Positions 1-9,291 are shown, counted from the first letter of the stretch. The stretch: 64,000 nucleotides of DNA from Corynebacterium auris (GCF_030408575.1 NZ_CP047047.1:1351991-1415990), one strand, 5' to 3'. Made by a program: numbers and translations. Notes: generated from the letters alone by a model not told the origin.

Positions 1-588
1 CTTTTCGGTTCCTTCACCCGAAGCGGCACCTCCGGGGCGCTCGGCAACGAGACTGACCAGGCGCTGCTTCTCGGCGTGCGCGAGTGGGCCGACTGCGTCC
101 TCGTCGGCGCCGGCACCATCCGCGCCGAGGGGTACGGGGCATCCGCCACCCCGACCGTCGTTGTGAGCGCTTCGCTCGACCTCGACACGTCGAGCCCCCT
201 GTTCGAGGGCACCGTCGCCGTCGCCACGCCCTCGCATTCGCTTCTCGACGCCTCCCTCGCGCCCCGGCGAGACGCCCTCCGCGCTGTCGGGGCCCGCCTT
301 CTTTCCACCGGATCCGGCTCCGCCCCCGAAATCGTCGAGGCCGCGCGCCACCTGGGCTACTCGCGGATCTCCTGCGAGGGAGGGCCCTCCCTTTACTCCG
401 GCCTTCTCGCGGCCGATCTCGTGGACGTACTGCACCTCACCATCGATCCCTCGCTTAGCGCGGCGGACGGACCGGCGGGGCTGCGCTTCGACAGTGACTC
501 CGCCGCCGTGCGCCGCTTCGCCTTGGAGGCGGCCGAGGTGGGCCCGGATTCGATGCTGTTTTGCCGCTACCGCAGGGCGCGGCCCTGA
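1..588 (+). CDS. RibD C-terminal-type reductase family protein (5' end outside window)
   Basis: The reading frame is open from base 1 and ends in TGA at 586-588, so the N-terminus lies upstream of the window. The visible part starts FGSFTRSGTSGALGNETDQ and continues with VLVGAGTIRAEGYG, the nucleotide-binding region of the RibD reductase / dihydrofolate reductase-like fold. ISCEGGPSLYSGLLAADLVD near the C-terminus is the conserved EGG(P)-L segment. The deaminase half of bifunctional RibD is not seen, so this looks like the stand-alone reductase that precedes aftC in mycobacteria (Rv2671). An NADPH-dependent pyrimidine or pteridine reductase role is inferred; the substrate is unknown. Confidence 0.8.
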   Translation, partial: LFGSFTRSGTSGALGNETDQALLLGVREWADCVLVGAGTIRAEGYGASATPTVVVSASLDLDTSSPLFEGTVAVATPSHSLLDASLAPRRDALRAVGARLLSTGSGSAPEIVEAARHLGYSRISCEGGPSLYSGLLAADLVDVLHLTIDPSLSAADGPAGLRFDSDSAAVRRFALEAAEVGPDSMLFCRYRRARP

Positions 589-605
589 ATGTCCAGCACC
601 CCCGG

Positions 606-611
606 TACGGT
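606..611 (+). promoter_or_regulatory. -10 hexamer TACGGT, likely leaderless aftC transcript
   Basis: TACGGT ends six bases before the GTG at 618, so transcription would begin at or next to the start codon. The same geometry recurs before about eleven other genes in this window. Confidence 0.4.
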
Positions 612-617
612 GAAAAC

Positions 618-1847
618 GTGACAACGAGCCGACTCGAGACAATCTGGACCGCCCCGGCCCCGCCTCCCACCGCAGCCCCGGCCCGGCGTGCCCTCATCGC
701 CGGTAACGCCGCCGCGTGGCCCATCGCGGTGCTCCTGGTCATCCACCGCCTCGTCGTGCTGGCGTGGGCTGGGTCGGTCACAGACGACTTCACCACTGTG
801 TGGGCCGCCGCCCGCCGCTTCGTCGAGCGCGTGCCCGTCTACAACGAGATCTACCATCACGTCGACCCGCACTACCTGTACAGCCCGGGAGCTACCCTCC
901 TACTGTCGCCGCTGGGCCTATCTCCCAGCCCCGATGCGGTCCGGCCTCTGTTCGTGCTCGCCAACGCCGCGGCTGTCGTCTTCGCCCTCGCCTGGTTGAC
1001 CCGCATGGCCGGCTTCCGGCTGACCCACCCCGTCTTCCCGGTGGCGCTCGCGCTCGGCTTTGCGACGGAATCCGTGACCAACACCCTCGTCTTCGCAAAC
1101 ATCAACGGCGTGCTTCTTCTGGGGCTGGTGGCATTCCTCTGGGCCCTTCTCACCGAAAGGCAGTGGGCCGCCGGCATCGTTCTCGGCCTGTGCATCTTGA
1201 TCAAACCGATGTTCGCCCCGCTGCTCCTCCTGCCCGCGCTGCGCATTCAGTGGCGGGCGCTCGGCGCCGGAATCGCCGTGCCGCTGATATTTAACGCCGT
1301 GGCGTGGCCGCTCACCCCCGGGGCTGGCGACTACGTGGACCGTCTGCTGCCTTATCTGGGGCAGACGCGCGACTACGCCAACTCCTCGCTCGCCGGTTTC
1401 GCCGTCTACTTTGGCGCACCCGGATGGCTGCACGCGATTCTTTTTATTCTTCTCGCCGCCGCCGTCGTCGTCGCAGTTGTCGCCCTCTCCCGCTTCCGAT
1501 GGACTGCGGGGTGGATGTGGGCGTCGACAAGCGCGGGTGTCCTTATCGCAGGTGTCTGCCTTTTGTCCTCGCTCGGGCAGGCGTACTACTCGATGATGCT
1601 GTTTCCTGCGATCTTCACCGTGCTGGGTCGGAGCAGCCCCCTCCATGCCCCGGCGACGTGGGTGGGAATTATCCTGTGCCTATCTCCGTTGCGCTGGGAG
1701 AGCCCGCGGTTCCCCGACGTGGGGGCCTGGCTGGGCACATTCCTACCCACAGCCGGGTGGGCAATCTTCATACTTTCCGTCGCGGCGTGGGCTGCAGCCG
1801 CAGCCTTCGTGCGCGAAACCGACACAGAAAGGGCGGCTCATGCTTGA
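618..1847 (+). CDS. aftC: Alpha-(1->3)-arabinofuranosyltransferase AftC (GT87/DUF2029, GT-C fold)
   Basis: This is a polytopic membrane protein of 409 aa with about ten hydrophobic segments, typical of decaprenyl-phosphate-dependent GT-C transferases. After the first segment it has SVTDDFTTVWAAARRF, the acidic loop of GT87 enzymes, followed by HYLYSPGATLLLSPLG, the usual Y-x-SP motif. AftC adds the branching alpha-1,3 arabinofuranose to arabinogalactan and lipoarabinomannan outside the membrane. The assignment rests on length and on the conserved order reductase-aftC-msrB-hemQ shared with Rv2671-Rv2676c. GTG 618 was chosen because a -10 lies just upstream and the longer frame would run into the preceding gene. 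The end overlaps msrB by 8 bases. Another GT87 transferase is possible. Confidence 0.75.
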   Translation: MTTSRLETIWTAPAPPPTAAPARRALIAGNAAAWPIAVLLVIHRLVVLAWAGSVTDDFTTVWAAARRFVERVPVYNEIYHHVDPHYLYSPGATLLLSPLGLSPSPDAVRPLFVLANAAAVVFALAWLTRMAGFRLTHPVFPVALALGFATESVTNTLVFANINGVLLLGLVAFLWALLTERQWAAGIVLGLCILIKPMFAPLLLLPALRIQWRALGAGIAVPLIFNAVAWPLTPGAGDYVDRLLPYLGQTRDYANSSLAGFAVYFGAPGWLHAILFILLAAAVVVAVVALSRFRWTAGWMWASTSAGVLIAGVCLLSSLGQAYYSMMLFPAIFTVLGRSSPLHAPATWVGIILCLSPLRWESPRFPDVGAWLGTFLPTAGWAIFILSVAAWAAAAAFVRETDTERAAHA

Positions 1848-2262
1848 CCCCTCGAACTTTAAGGACTACACCGACACGCAGTGGCGCGAAAAGCTCACGC
1901 CTGAGGAGTACCACGTCCTGCGCGAGGCCGGCACCGAGCGCCCCGGGATTGGTGAGTACACCAACACCACCACCGAGGGCATCTACCGCTGCCGCGCCTG
2001 CAACGCCGAACTGTTCCGTTCCACCGAGAAGTTCCCCTCGCACTGCGGCTGGCCGACGTTTTTCACCCCCCTCGCCGGCGACGCTGTCATCGAGCGCGAG
2101 GACCGCTCCTTCGGCATGGTGCGCACCGAGGTTCTGTGCGCGAACTGCCACTCCCACCTCGGCCACGTCTTCGCCGGGGAGGGCTACGACACCCCCACCG
2201 ACCTGCGCTACTGCATCAACTCGATCTCCCTGACGCTGGAGGAGAAGCCGGTCGAGGACTAG
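1840..2262 (+). CDS. msrB: Peptide-methionine (R)-S-oxide reductase MsrB
   Basis: This 140-aa protein is a complete MsrB. Two CxxC pairs (YRCRACNAEL and VLCANCHSHLG) form the structural zinc site. HCGWPTFF is the substrate pocket motif and RYCINSISL near the C-terminus holds the catalytic cysteine. It reduces methionine-R-sulfoxide in proteins using thioredoxin or mycoredoxin. ATG 1840 follows AGAAAGGG and overlaps the end of aftC by 8 bases, so translation is probably coupled. The same neighbour order occurs in mycobacteria (Rv2673-Rv2674). Confidence 0.95.
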   Translation: MLDPSNFKDYTDTQWREKLTPEEYHVLREAGTERPGIGEYTNTTTEGIYRCRACNAELFRSTEKFPSHCGWPTFFTPLAGDAVIEREDRSFGMVRTEVLCANCHSHLGHVFAGEGYDTPTDLRYCINSISLTLEEKPVED

Positions 2263-2314
2263 GCGCTCTTCCTGGGGCCCCGACACTTCCCGGGGTGACG
2301 CGCCCAGTTGCCAC

Positions 2315-2338
2315 TGCGGTCGACCATGGTCGACCGCA
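2315..2338. repeat. 24-bp perfect palindrome between convergent msrB and hemQ
   Basis: The sequence reads identically on both strands, with central half GGTCGACCATGG and flanking TGC/GCA. It lies between the ends of msrB (+) and hemQ (-). A run of nine G follows at 2380-2388. It could act as a bidirectional terminator stem or a protein site; there is no T-tract. Confidence 0.6.
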
Positions 2339-2406
2339 ACGCACCGCTACGCCCTACGACGCCCAGGCTAAGTCGCTTTGGGGGGGGGCCGAGCAGACGC
2401 ACCCGC

Positions 2407-3111
2407 CTACGGCAGTACCGCGATGACCTCACTGATGTCGGCGACCCGGCGGCCGGTCTGGAAGGGCACCTCTTCGCGGACGTGCAGGCGGGCCTCCGTG
2501 TAGCGCATCTTGTGCATCAGGTCCTCGATGCGCGCCAGGTCGGCGGCTTCGAAGGCGAGCATCCACTCGTAATCGCCGAGGGCGAAGGACGCGACGGTGT
2601 TGGCGCGCACGTCTCCGTGGTCGGCGGCGGCGCGGCCGTGCTCTGCAAGGATGCGGCGGCGATCCTCCGGGGGCAGGATGTACCAGTCGTAGGAGCGCAC
2701 GAAGGGGTAGACGGTGATCCACTCCTGGGGCTCCTCGCCCATAATGAAGGCTGGCAGGTGGGCCTTGTTGAACTCCGCCGGCCGGTGCAGGCCATTGCCG
2801 ATCCACCCGAGCTCGACCAGTTGCCCCAGGGTGGTTTCCCGGCGGAAGTCCGCCAGCGCCTTCTGGATCTGCTCGAAGTTCTCGGCGTGCCACCAGATCA
2901 TGAAGTCGGACTCGGGGCGGGTTCCCGTGACGTCGTAAATGCCGCGGACGGTAACGTCTCCGGCAGCTTCGAGCTCCGCAAAGAAGCGCTGTGCCTGGGC
3001 GGTGATCTCGGAGCGATCGGTGCCGAGCGCCCCCGGGATCGCCCGGAAAGTCACCCACTGGGTGTAGCGCTGCACCTTGTTCAGTGCGTCGTAGTCGATG
3101 TCTTTAGCCAT
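2407..3111 (-). CDS. hemQ: Coproheme decarboxylase HemQ/ChdC
   Basis: This 234-aa protein belongs to the chlorite-dismutase-like family. It oxidatively decarboxylates coproheme III to heme b, the last step of the coproporphyrin-dependent pathway of monoderm bacteria. Counting from ATG 3111, His118, Tyr135 and His158 fall at exactly the positions I recall for the distal His, radical Tyr and proximal heme ligand of the C. diphtheriae enzyme. The C-terminal FALGDYEWMLAFEA and MRYTEARLHV segments are typical. ATG 3111 is preceded by GGAAAGG; the longer upstream frame has no family similarity. It is convergent with msrB and divergent from the DUF3000 gene. The usual neighbours hemY and hemE are not in this window. 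Confidence 0.93.
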   Translation of the reverse strand: MAKDIDYDALNKVQRYTQWVTFRAIPGALGTDRSEITAQAQRFFAELEAAGDVTVRGIYDVTGTRPESDFMIWWHAENFEQIQKALADFRRETTLGQLVELGWIGNGLHRPAEFNKAHLPAFIMGEEPQEWITVYPFVRSYDWYILPPEDRRRILAEHGRAAADHGDVRANTVASFALGDYEWMLAFEAADLARIEDLMHKMRYTEARLHVREEVPFQTGRRVADISEVIAVLP

Positions 3112-3226
3112 GGAAGCCAACCTTTCCCACCCCGCGGGGTGTATCAAACTAAAGTCTGATTCCACCTTACTCCCCGGCCTGCCCCCCACACGGCGCGCCT
3201 CCCCCGGCACCCTGGGTCGGGTGGGT

Positions 3227-3232
3227 TACCGT
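3227..3232 (+). promoter_or_regulatory. -10 hexamer TACCGT of DUF3000 gene (leaderless)
   Basis: TACCGT ends seven bases before GTG 3240. This is the reason for preferring 3240 over the GTG at 3231, which overlaps the hexamer. Confidence 0.4.
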
Positions 3233-3239
3233 GAACGGC

Positions 3240-3887
3240 GTGACACATTCCGACACCTCCTCCCCCAACCCCGGGCTGACCGCGGCCCCGGGGGATAGCG
3301 GCCCGGGCCAGGCCACCCCGGCGGAGTTCACTGCCGCCGCGGAATCGATGCACGCGGCGCAGCTGCGTCCCGAGATCACCCTCGGGGAGATCCGCCCGCC
3401 GCAGCGCCCGGCCCCGTTTAGCCACGCTGTCGGCCTCGAGGTCGACAGGGAGGCCAACAAGGCCGCCCGCACAAGTGTGCCCACGGATTCAGAGGGCGAC
3501 GCCTTCGGGCGCCTCATTCTGCTGCACTCCCCCGGATCCGAGGAGGCTTGGGAGGGGTCGATGCGTTTGGTCGCCTACATCCAGGCCGACATGGACGATG
3601 CCGTGGCCTCCGACCCGCTTTTGCCGGACGTCGCGTGGCAATGGCTCACGGAGTCGCTTGCGGAGGCAGGCGCCGGGCACACGAACCTCGGCGGGACGGT
3701 AACGTCAACCGCGTCGGTGCGCTACGGGGAGATTGGGGGCCCGCCGCGCGCCTACCAGCTGGAGATGCGCGCCTCCTGGACCGCCGAGGGCATCGACCTC
3801 ACCGGCCATGTCGAGGCCTTCGCCGCCGTGCTGGCCCACGTGGCGGGCTTGCCGCCAGAGGACGTCACCGAGCTCAAGGCACGTTAA
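3240..3887 (+). CDS. DUF3000 family protein
   Basis: This soluble acidic protein of 215 aa corresponds in position and features to Rv2680 of mycobacteria, the gene that precedes RNase D. A poorly conserved Pro/Ala-rich N-terminus (about 30 residues) leads into RPEITLGEIRPPQRPAPFSHAV, then LVAYIQADMDDAVASDPLLPDVAWQWL and RASWTAEGIDLTGHVEAF. No catalytic motif is recognisable and the family has no assigned function to my knowledge. It ends 6 bases before the RNase D start, so the two are probably co-transcribed. GTG 3231 is an alternative start, three codons longer. Confidence 0.85.
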   Translation: MTHSDTSSPNPGLTAAPGDSGPGQATPAEFTAAAESMHAAQLRPEITLGEIRPPQRPAPFSHAVGLEVDREANKAARTSVPTDSEGDAFGRLILLHSPGSEEAWEGSMRLVAYIQADMDDAVASDPLLPDVAWQWLTESLAEAGAGHTNLGGTVTSTASVRYGEIGGPPRAYQLEMRASWTAEGIDLTGHVEAFAAVLAHVAGLPPEDVTELKAR

Positions 3888-3893
3888 ACGCGC

Positions 3894-5075
3894 GTGCCCG
3901 ACTACGAGCTTGTCGCCGAGCCGCATGCTTATCGACGCGCCGCCAGCGCCCTTTCCCGGGGACGCGGCCCATTCGCCCTCGACACGGAGCGCGCCTCGGC
4001 CTACCGCTACGACGACCGCGCCTTTTTGGTGCAGGTGCACCGCCGCGACGCGGGAACCTTCCTGATTGCCCCGGAGGGCCACCGCGACGCCGTCCGCGAC
4101 ATCTTCGCGCCCGTTATCAGCGGCGGCGACTGGATTCTCCACGCTGCGGGCGAAGATCTACCCAGCCTGGCCGCCCTTGGCCTGACACCCGGCTCCCTCT
4201 TCGACACCGAACTCGCCGCGCGTATCGGCGGTTTTTCCCACCCGAACCTGGCCGCGATGGTCGAACGTTTTGTGGGAGTGAGCTTGGAGAAGGGCCACGG
4301 CCGCGAGGACTGGTCGACGGTGCCGCTTCCACGTGCGTGGCAGGACTACGCGGCGCTTGACGTCATCTACCTCAACGAACTCGCCGAGGCCCAGGCGGTC
4401 TACCTCGACGATCGCGGCCTGCTCGGCTACGCCGAGGAGGAGTTCGCGGACATTGTCGCGCGCCCCGCGCCCGGCCCGAAGACGTGGCGGGACGCCAAAG
4501 GGGTCTCCGCCTTACGCAGCCGGGCCGAACTGCAGGTGGCTCGCGCCCTGTGGCAGGCGCGTGACGCGCACGGCCGCGCCACCGACACCGCCCCCGGCGC
4601 CGTGCTGCCAAATCGCGTGCTCATCGAGCTGGCGCGCACCCAGCCCCGCTCCGCCGCGGAGACCGCCCGCACCCGGGGCTTTCCCCGGCGCCGCCGCGGG
4701 GCCGCCGAGGCATGGTCGCGTGTCATCGGCTCCGCGCTTGATCAGGACCCGCACACGTGGCCAGAGCGGGCTGCCACGGCGCCGGGGAAAACGCCGGGGA
4801 AGCGATCGTGGCGGGAGCTCCACCCAGAGTCGTGGGCGGCGCTGGACGCGGCACGCGCGGCCGTGGGCGACGTCGCCGCCGAGCTCGGAATGGCCCCGGA
4901 AACGCTGTTGCAGCCAGCAATTATGCGCGAGGTCGTATGGGCCGCCACGCACAATCCCGGCGGCAACGGCACACACGAGATCGCTGGCGAGCTACGTGGC
5001 CGCGGGGCGCGCAGCTGGCAGGCGCACTACACCGCCGCCCCCATCGCCGCAGCACTGCGCTCCGCTGGCTTCTAG
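3894..5075 (+). CDS. rnd: Ribonuclease D-like 3'-5' exonuclease (DEDDy) with HRDC domain
   Basis: This 393-aa protein starts at GTG 3894, 6 bases after the DUF3000 stop. The exonuclease domain (residues 1-200) shows FALDTERAS (DxE, motif I), [13 protein letters not shown] (motif II Asp) and YAALDVIYL (motif III, Y-x3-D), so it is of the DEDDy class that needs two metal ions. An HRDC domain follows (about 205-285, [20 protein letters not shown]). RNase D trims the 3' ends of tRNA precursors and other structured RNAs. It ends interlocked with dxs: both genes use the shared CTAG at 5072-5075 as stop. Confidence 0.92.
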   Translation: MPDYELVAEPHAYRRAASALSRGRGPFALDTERASAYRYDDRAFLVQVHRRDAGTFLIAPEGHRDAVRDIFAPVISGGDWILHAAGEDLPSLAALGLTPGSLFDTELAARIGGFSHPNLAAMVERFVGVSLEKGHGREDWSTVPLPRAWQDYAALDVIYLNELAEAQAVYLDDRGLLGYAEEEFADIVARPAPGPKTWRDAKGVSALRSRAELQVARALWQARDAHGRATDTAPGAVLPNRVLIELARTQPRSAAETARTRGFPRRRRGAAEAWSRVIGSALDQDPHTWPERAATAPGKTPGKRSWRELHPESWAALDAARAAVGDVAAELGMAPETLLQPAIMREVVWAATHNPGGNGTHEIAGELRGRGARSWQAHYTAAPIAAALRSAGF

Positions 5076-7006
5076 GGCCGCGGGCCCCTGCGCTCCAGAA
5101 GTTCGTCGGCCCAGCCACGGATCGCGCGCCCGGCTGAGTCCGCGTCGAGGCCGTATTCTTCCAGCACCTCGCTCCGGGAGCCGTGCGCCGGAAACAGGTC
5201 TGGAAACGCCAGGCGGCGCACCGGCGTGTCCACCTCCGCCGCGCTGAGTGCCTCGGCGACAGCAGAACCCACGCCACCTCGGACCACGCCGTCCTCGAAG
5301 ACGACCACCACGTCTGCCTCTGCGGCACGCTCAACGATCTCGGGGTTAACCGGGACCACCCAGCGCGGGTCCACGACCGTGAGGGCCACCGGTCCCTCCC
5401 GGAAGTCAGCGGCAAGTTCGACGGCCGGTGCAGCGCAGCTTCCGACGGCGATGAGAAGGACGTCCGCGGGGGCGTCGTCAAGCGATTGCTCGGGCGTGAT
5501 CAGGATGTCGAGGCCGCCGGGGGTCCTTTCGAGCGCGTCAATGTCGGCGCCAACGCTGCCTTTGGGGAAGCGGACGACGGTTGGGGCGTTGTCGACCGCG
5601 ATCGCCTCGCGGAACTCCTCGCGCAGCCGCGCCGGGTCGCGCGGCGCCGCAACCCGGATGCCCGGGACGATCGAGGTGAGCGCCAGGTCCCAAACGCCGT
5701 TGTGGCTCGCCCCGTCGGAGCCTGTGACTCCGGAGCGGTCGAGTACGAGCGTGACCGGCTGCTCGAGCAGCCCAACGTCCATGAGCAGCTGGTCGAAGGC
5801 GCGGTTGAGGAAGGTCGAGTAGATGGCCACAACTGGGTGCAGCCCGCCCAGCGCCATGCCGGCCGCGGATGTGAGCGCGTGCTGCTCCGCAATGCCGACG
5901 TCAAAAAAGCGCTCCGGGAACTTCTCCCCGAAGGGGGCAAGACCCGTCGGCCCGGCCATGGCCGCGGTGATCGCCACGATGTCGTCGCGTTCGTGCGCCG
6001 CGCGCAGAAGCTCCTCGGAAAATACCGACGTCCACCCCGGCGCCGTGGCCTTCAGCGCCTCCCCCGTCACTGGGTCGATCGCCCCGGTCGAGTGCATCTG
6101 ATCCGCCTGGTTGTTCACCGCCGGCGCGAAGCCGTGGCCCTTCTCCGTGACCACGTGGACGATGATCGGGCCGTCGTAGCCGTGGGCGTAGCTGAGCGCG
6201 CTGGTCAGGGCTTTCAGGTCGTGCCCTTCAACTGGGCCGACGTATTTCATGCCCAGGTCGGCGAACATTTCGGTGGGCAGCACCTGGTGCTTCACGCCCT
6301 CCTTGAGCGCGTGAAGGGCATCGAAGGTGCGCTCGCCCACCCAGCCGAGCGACTTGAGCGTGCGCTTGCCGGACTCCATCACCTCGTCGTAGCCCGGCTG
6401 AATGCGGATCGCAGCGAGCTGGCTGCGCAGGTTGGACAGGCTGTTGGCGATTCCGCCGATCGTTGGCGAGTAGGAGCGCCCGTTGTCGTTGACAACGATG
6501 ACGACGTTGCGGTCACCGTCAGCGATGTTGTTCAGCGCCTCCCAACACATCCCGCCGGTCAACGCGCCGTCGCCGACGACGGCCACCACGTTGTTGTGTC
6601 CGAGCCCGGCGAGGCGCTTCGCCTTCGACAACCCGTCGGCATAAGACAACGCCGCCGAGGCGTGGGAGGATTCGGTCCAGTCGTGCTCGGACTCGCTGCG
6701 GCTAGTGTAGCCCGACAGCCCGCCCTTTTGACGCAGAGTGTCAAACTGTCCGGAGCGGCCGGTGAGGATCTTGTGCACGTAGGACTGGTGCGAGGTGTCG
6801 AAGATGATCGGCTCACTCGGCGAGTCGAACACGTAGTGCAGCGCCATGGTCAACTCGACCACGCCGAGGTTGGGGCCGAGGTGGCCGCCGGTGGCCGAGA
6901 CCTTCTCGATGAGCAGCACCCGGATCTCTTCGGCCAACTCGCGCAGCTCGGCGAGCGAGAGGGCCTTCAGGTCCGCCGGCGACTCGATCGTGTCTAACAG
7001 TCTCAC
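5072..7006 (-). CDS. dxs: 1-deoxy-D-xylulose-5-phosphate synthase
   Basis: This 644-aa thiamine-diphosphate enzyme condenses pyruvate and glyceraldehyde-3-P, the first step of the MEP isoprenoid pathway. [16 protein letters not shown] is the N-terminal His motif. [11 protein letters not shown] through IVVNDNG is the ThDP/Mg GDG-N motif. The transketolase pyrimidine domain has [11 protein letters not shown], and [16 protein letters not shown] is the usual DXS signature. GTG 7006 is chosen because GGAGGT sits 5 bases upstream and [14 protein letters not shown] matches the normal N-terminus. The frame stays open upstream through a 15-bp tandem repeat that adds in-frame ATGs (see findings). The end interlocks with the RNase D stop. 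Confidence 0.95.
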   Translation of the reverse strand: MRLLDTIESPADLKALSLAELRELAEEIRVLLIEKVSATGGHLGPNLGVVELTMALHYVFDSPSEPIIFDTSHQSYVHKILTGRSGQFDTLRQKGGLSGYTSRSESEHDWTESSHASAALSYADGLSKAKRLAGLGHNNVVAVVGDGALTGGMCWEALNNIADGDRNVVIVVNDNGRSYSPTIGGIANSLSNLRSQLAAIRIQPGYDEVMESGKRTLKSLGWVGERTFDALHALKEGVKHQVLPTEMFADLGMKYVGPVEGHDLKALTSALSYAHGYDGPIIVHVVTEKGHGFAPAVNNQADQMHSTGAIDPVTGEALKATAPGWTSVFSEELLRAAHERDDIVAITAAMAGPTGLAPFGEKFPERFFDVGIAEQHALTSAAGMALGGLHPVVAIYSTFLNRAFDQLLMDVGLLEQPVTLVLDRSGVTGSDGASHNGVWDLALTSIVPGIRVAAPRDPARLREEFREAIAVDNAPTVVRFPKGSVGADIDALERTPGGLDILITPEQSLDDAPADVLLIAVGSCAAPAVELAADFREGPVALTVVDPRWVVPVNPEIVERAAEADVVVVFEDGVVRGGVGSAVAEALSAAEVDTPVRRLAFPDLFPAHGSRSEVLEEYGLDADSAGRAIRGWADELLERRGPRP

Positions 7007-7025
7007 CGTACCTCCGCACTCCTTC

Positions 7026-7080
7026 GACAACATTGCGGGCGACAACATTGCGGGCGACAACATTGCGGGCGACAACACAG
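7026..7080. repeat. 15-bp tandem repeat (three perfect copies plus a degenerate fourth) upstream of dxs
   Basis: The unit GACAACATTGCGGGC occurs at 7026-7040, 7041-7055 and 7056-7070, followed by a variant from 7071. On the dxs strand each unit reads ATGTTGTCGCCCGCA (MLSPA) in frame with dxs. Confidence 0.9.
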
Positions 7081-7141
7081 CGGGGCGGGGCCCACTACGC
7101 GCCCGTAGCCCCAGTTCGTGCGATATTACACGCCAGTCACC

Positions 7142-8416
7142 TCAGCCACGATTCAGCCACGATTCGTCCCGCCCAGCCGGTTCGAGGCAGGCAATAGCTT
7201 CGAAGTGATGGGTGCCGGGGAAAGCGTCGATGAGCTCCATGCGGGTGACCCGGTAACCGCTTTGCCCCCACGTGGCCAGGTCGCGGGCGAAGGTGGCGGG
7301 ATCACAGCCGACGTGGATGACCCGCGCCGGGGCAGCCGCGGCAATTCCGCTCACCACCTTTTCCCCAGCCCCGGCGCGCGGCGGGTCGAGGACGACAAGC
7401 CCCGGCGCGGGCAGCCCCGGCAACGCTTCGTCGACGCGACGGGCGTGCCGCGTCACGTCGCTTCCTGCCATACCCGGCTGGGGCTGCGCCGCCGCCGGGG
7501 AGTAGTCGACGGTGTCCACGCTCCCGCCGCCGAGGGCCCGGACGATGGAGGGGGCGAACAAGCCGACCCCGCCGTAGAGGTCCCAGCCTACGCGGCGTTC
7601 GTACTCGCCCGCACCCCATGTTTCGACAATCCTCGTGTACGCCTCCGGCGCCGCAACGTGGGCCTGCCAGAAGGCCGTGGCCGGGAAACGGAACTCGCGC
7701 CCCGCGGCGCGCTCGGTGACCGTCCCACTGCCCTCAACGACGGTCTCGATGCGCTCTACCCGGCGACCGCGTTGCGCCCGTTTCGTCTCTACAACATGGC
7801 GCAGCCCATCCGCGTCGACGGCGGCGACGACCTCGGCGCCCGGGGTGAACCGTCGTGCGCCCTCGCCGACTATGCCTTCCAGCAACCCTGGGGCCACCTG
7901 CGCGCAGGCCACCGAGGTCACCAGCTCGTTCGACCGCGTCTTGCGCACACCCGCTCGCCCGCTCGAGTCCACGCCTAGGCGGACCCTGGTGCGCCACCCG
8001 AGCGCCGGTTCGAGGGCGCGCTGTTCCATCCGCGCGGCGGCGTCGAAACCGTCGAGCACACCGGAGCGCCGCGACAGTGCTCCGAGCTGGCCGAGCAGCA
8101 CCTCGCGCTTGAGCTCTGCCTGGGAGCCCGGTGCCACGTGGCTGTAATCGCAGCACCCGGCCCCGCGCGCAGCCGCGGGGCAGGCAGGGGCGGCGCGCAT
8201 GGGCGAGGGCTGCTCCACCGCCTCAAGTTCAGCGCGTGCCCACCGCTTCTTTACCTTCGCCACCCGCGCCCGCACGCGATCGCCGGGCAGCGCGCCCCCC
8301 ACGAAGACGACGCGCCCGTCCGGCGCAGCGCCCAGGGCCTCCCCGCCGTGGGCCATCCCGGTGAGCTCGACGTCTAGGACGTCGCCGGGGGTCAGGTCAC
8401 CGTCCAGGGGCATCAC
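7142..8416 (-). CDS. TrmA/RumA-type class I SAM-dependent RNA (uracil-5) methyltransferase
   Basis: This 424-aa protein belongs to the family of Rv2689c. An N-terminal TRAM domain (1-60, VELTGMAHGGEALG) binds RNA. A cysteine cluster CPAAARGAGCCDYSH is the likely [4Fe-4S] site. A central insert precedes the SAM fold with WDLYGGVGLFAPSI (motif I) and VVLDPPRAGAG (motif IV). The catalytic cysteine is in HVGCDPATFARDL. The likely role is m5U formation in rRNA or tRNA; the site modified cannot be told. GTG 8416 and ATG 8413 are both possible starts, and the gene overlaps the DUF3710 stop, so translation is coupled. Confidence 0.88.
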   Translation of the reverse strand: MMPLDGDLTPGDVLDVELTGMAHGGEALGAAPDGRVVFVGGALPGDRVRARVAKVKKRWARAELEAVEQPSPMRAAPACPAAARGAGCCDYSHVAPGSQAELKREVLLGQLGALSRRSGVLDGFDAAARMEQRALEPALGWRTRVRLGVDSSGRAGVRKTRSNELVTSVACAQVAPGLLEGIVGEGARRFTPGAEVVAAVDADGLRHVVETKRAQRGRRVERIETVVEGSGTVTERAAGREFRFPATAFWQAHVAAPEAYTRIVETWGAGEYERRVGWDLYGGVGLFAPSIVRALGGGSVDTVDYSPAAAQPQPGMAGSDVTRHARRVDEALPGLPAPGLVVLDPPRAGAGEKVVSGIAAAAPARVIHVGCDPATFARDLATWGQSGYRVTRMELIDAFPGTHHFEAIACLEPAGRDESWLNRG

Positions 8417-9291
8417 TGGGCGCCGTTGTTGCGGTTATCAGCGAGCCTTTGCAGTGCCTCTGCCAAGGCGTTCGGGTTCGGCGCCACGCCGGGCTGCTGT
8501 CCGCCCTGCTGCTGGGCCCGCTGGTGCGCCTCGCGCTGCCGGACGGCCTGCTGCACCTGTGCCGCGAGCTGCTTGGGCAGCACCACCGGCAGAGAGTTGC
8601 CAGCCAGGATCGGGTTGTTGCCCCGGTAGATGAAGCTGCGCGCCGCCATGTCCCGGCCGAGCGCGGTCAGCTCGTCCTCTTTGCCTTTGGGGGCAGCGAG
8701 AGTGAGGCGGTAGAGCCAACGCGGCCCCTCGATCCCGATAATGCGGATCACGCCGTTCGCACCCGTGCCCACGATTTCGCGGCCCCAGGGGCCAGGTTCA
8801 AAGGTGGCGGGCATGCCCTCGGCGCGCATCCCCTCGATAATTTCCGCGGAGGAGGATTCCCACAGCCCGCCGGTGCGCGGCGCAGCGAAGGCGACCGGGG
8901 TCGCGCGCCCGAAGCGGGTGACGATGTGGACCATCTTCGGGCCCGCCTCCCCCATTTCCACCTGCACCTGGGACTCCTTGGGCAAGGGGATGCGCACCGA
9001 CGACAAGTCCAGCGTGGCCTGCGAAAAATCACTGAAGTCGAAGTCTTCGATCTTGACCGAGTCGCCGTCGAAAGGCCCGGTAGAGCCGTTGATCGCGTCG
9101 TGGGCGATGACAACGGGGCCGCCCTCCGCCTCGGTGGGCGCGGTCTCGGCGCTTTCTTCAACAGGCTGAGCGGCCTCCTGCTCAGGCGCCGGCACCCCGC
9201 TCGCCTCAGCGTTCCCGGCGCCCCCAGCATTTTCGGCGTGCCCCGCCTTGTCAGCTTTCCCAGCGTGCTTACCAAACGGCCACAGTGCCAT
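8413..9291 (-). CDS. DUF3710 family protein
   Basis: This 292-aa protein is equivalent to Rv2696c. ATG 9291 begins MALWPFGKHAGKADK and has AAGGGGA upstream; the longer frame overlaps dut. Residues 10-60 are Ala/Glu-rich and low complexity. The conserved core follows (FDFSDFSQATLDLSSVRIPLP, then VALAAPR-like and PRWLYRLTLAAPKG segments). The C-terminus is Gln-rich (QQGGQQPG, about 250-275) and probably disordered. No function is known to me. It sits between dut and the RNA methyltransferase on one strand and overlaps the latter by 4 bases. Confidence 0.85.
   Translation of the reverse strand: MALWPFGKHAGKADKAGHAENAGGAGNAEASGVPAPEQEAAQPVEESAETAPTEAEGGPVVIAHDAINGSTGPFDGDSVKIEDFDFSDFSQATLDLSSVRIPLPKESQVQVEMGEAGPKMVHIVTRFGRATPVAFAAPRTGGLWESSSAEIIEGMRAEGMPATFEPGPWGREIVGTGANGVIRIIGIEGPRWLYRLTLAAPKGKEDELTALGRDMAARSFIYRGNNPILAGNSLPVVLPKQLAAQVQQAVRQREAHQRAQQQGGQQPGVAPNPNALAEALQRLADNRNNGAQ

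Noticed and set aside
5183..6997. 604-codon open frame on the plus strand across dxs
   Set aside because: It is antisense to a clear dxs with all catalytic motifs. Its translation is Arg/His/Asp-rich with no domain, as expected from the shadow of a high-GC gene.
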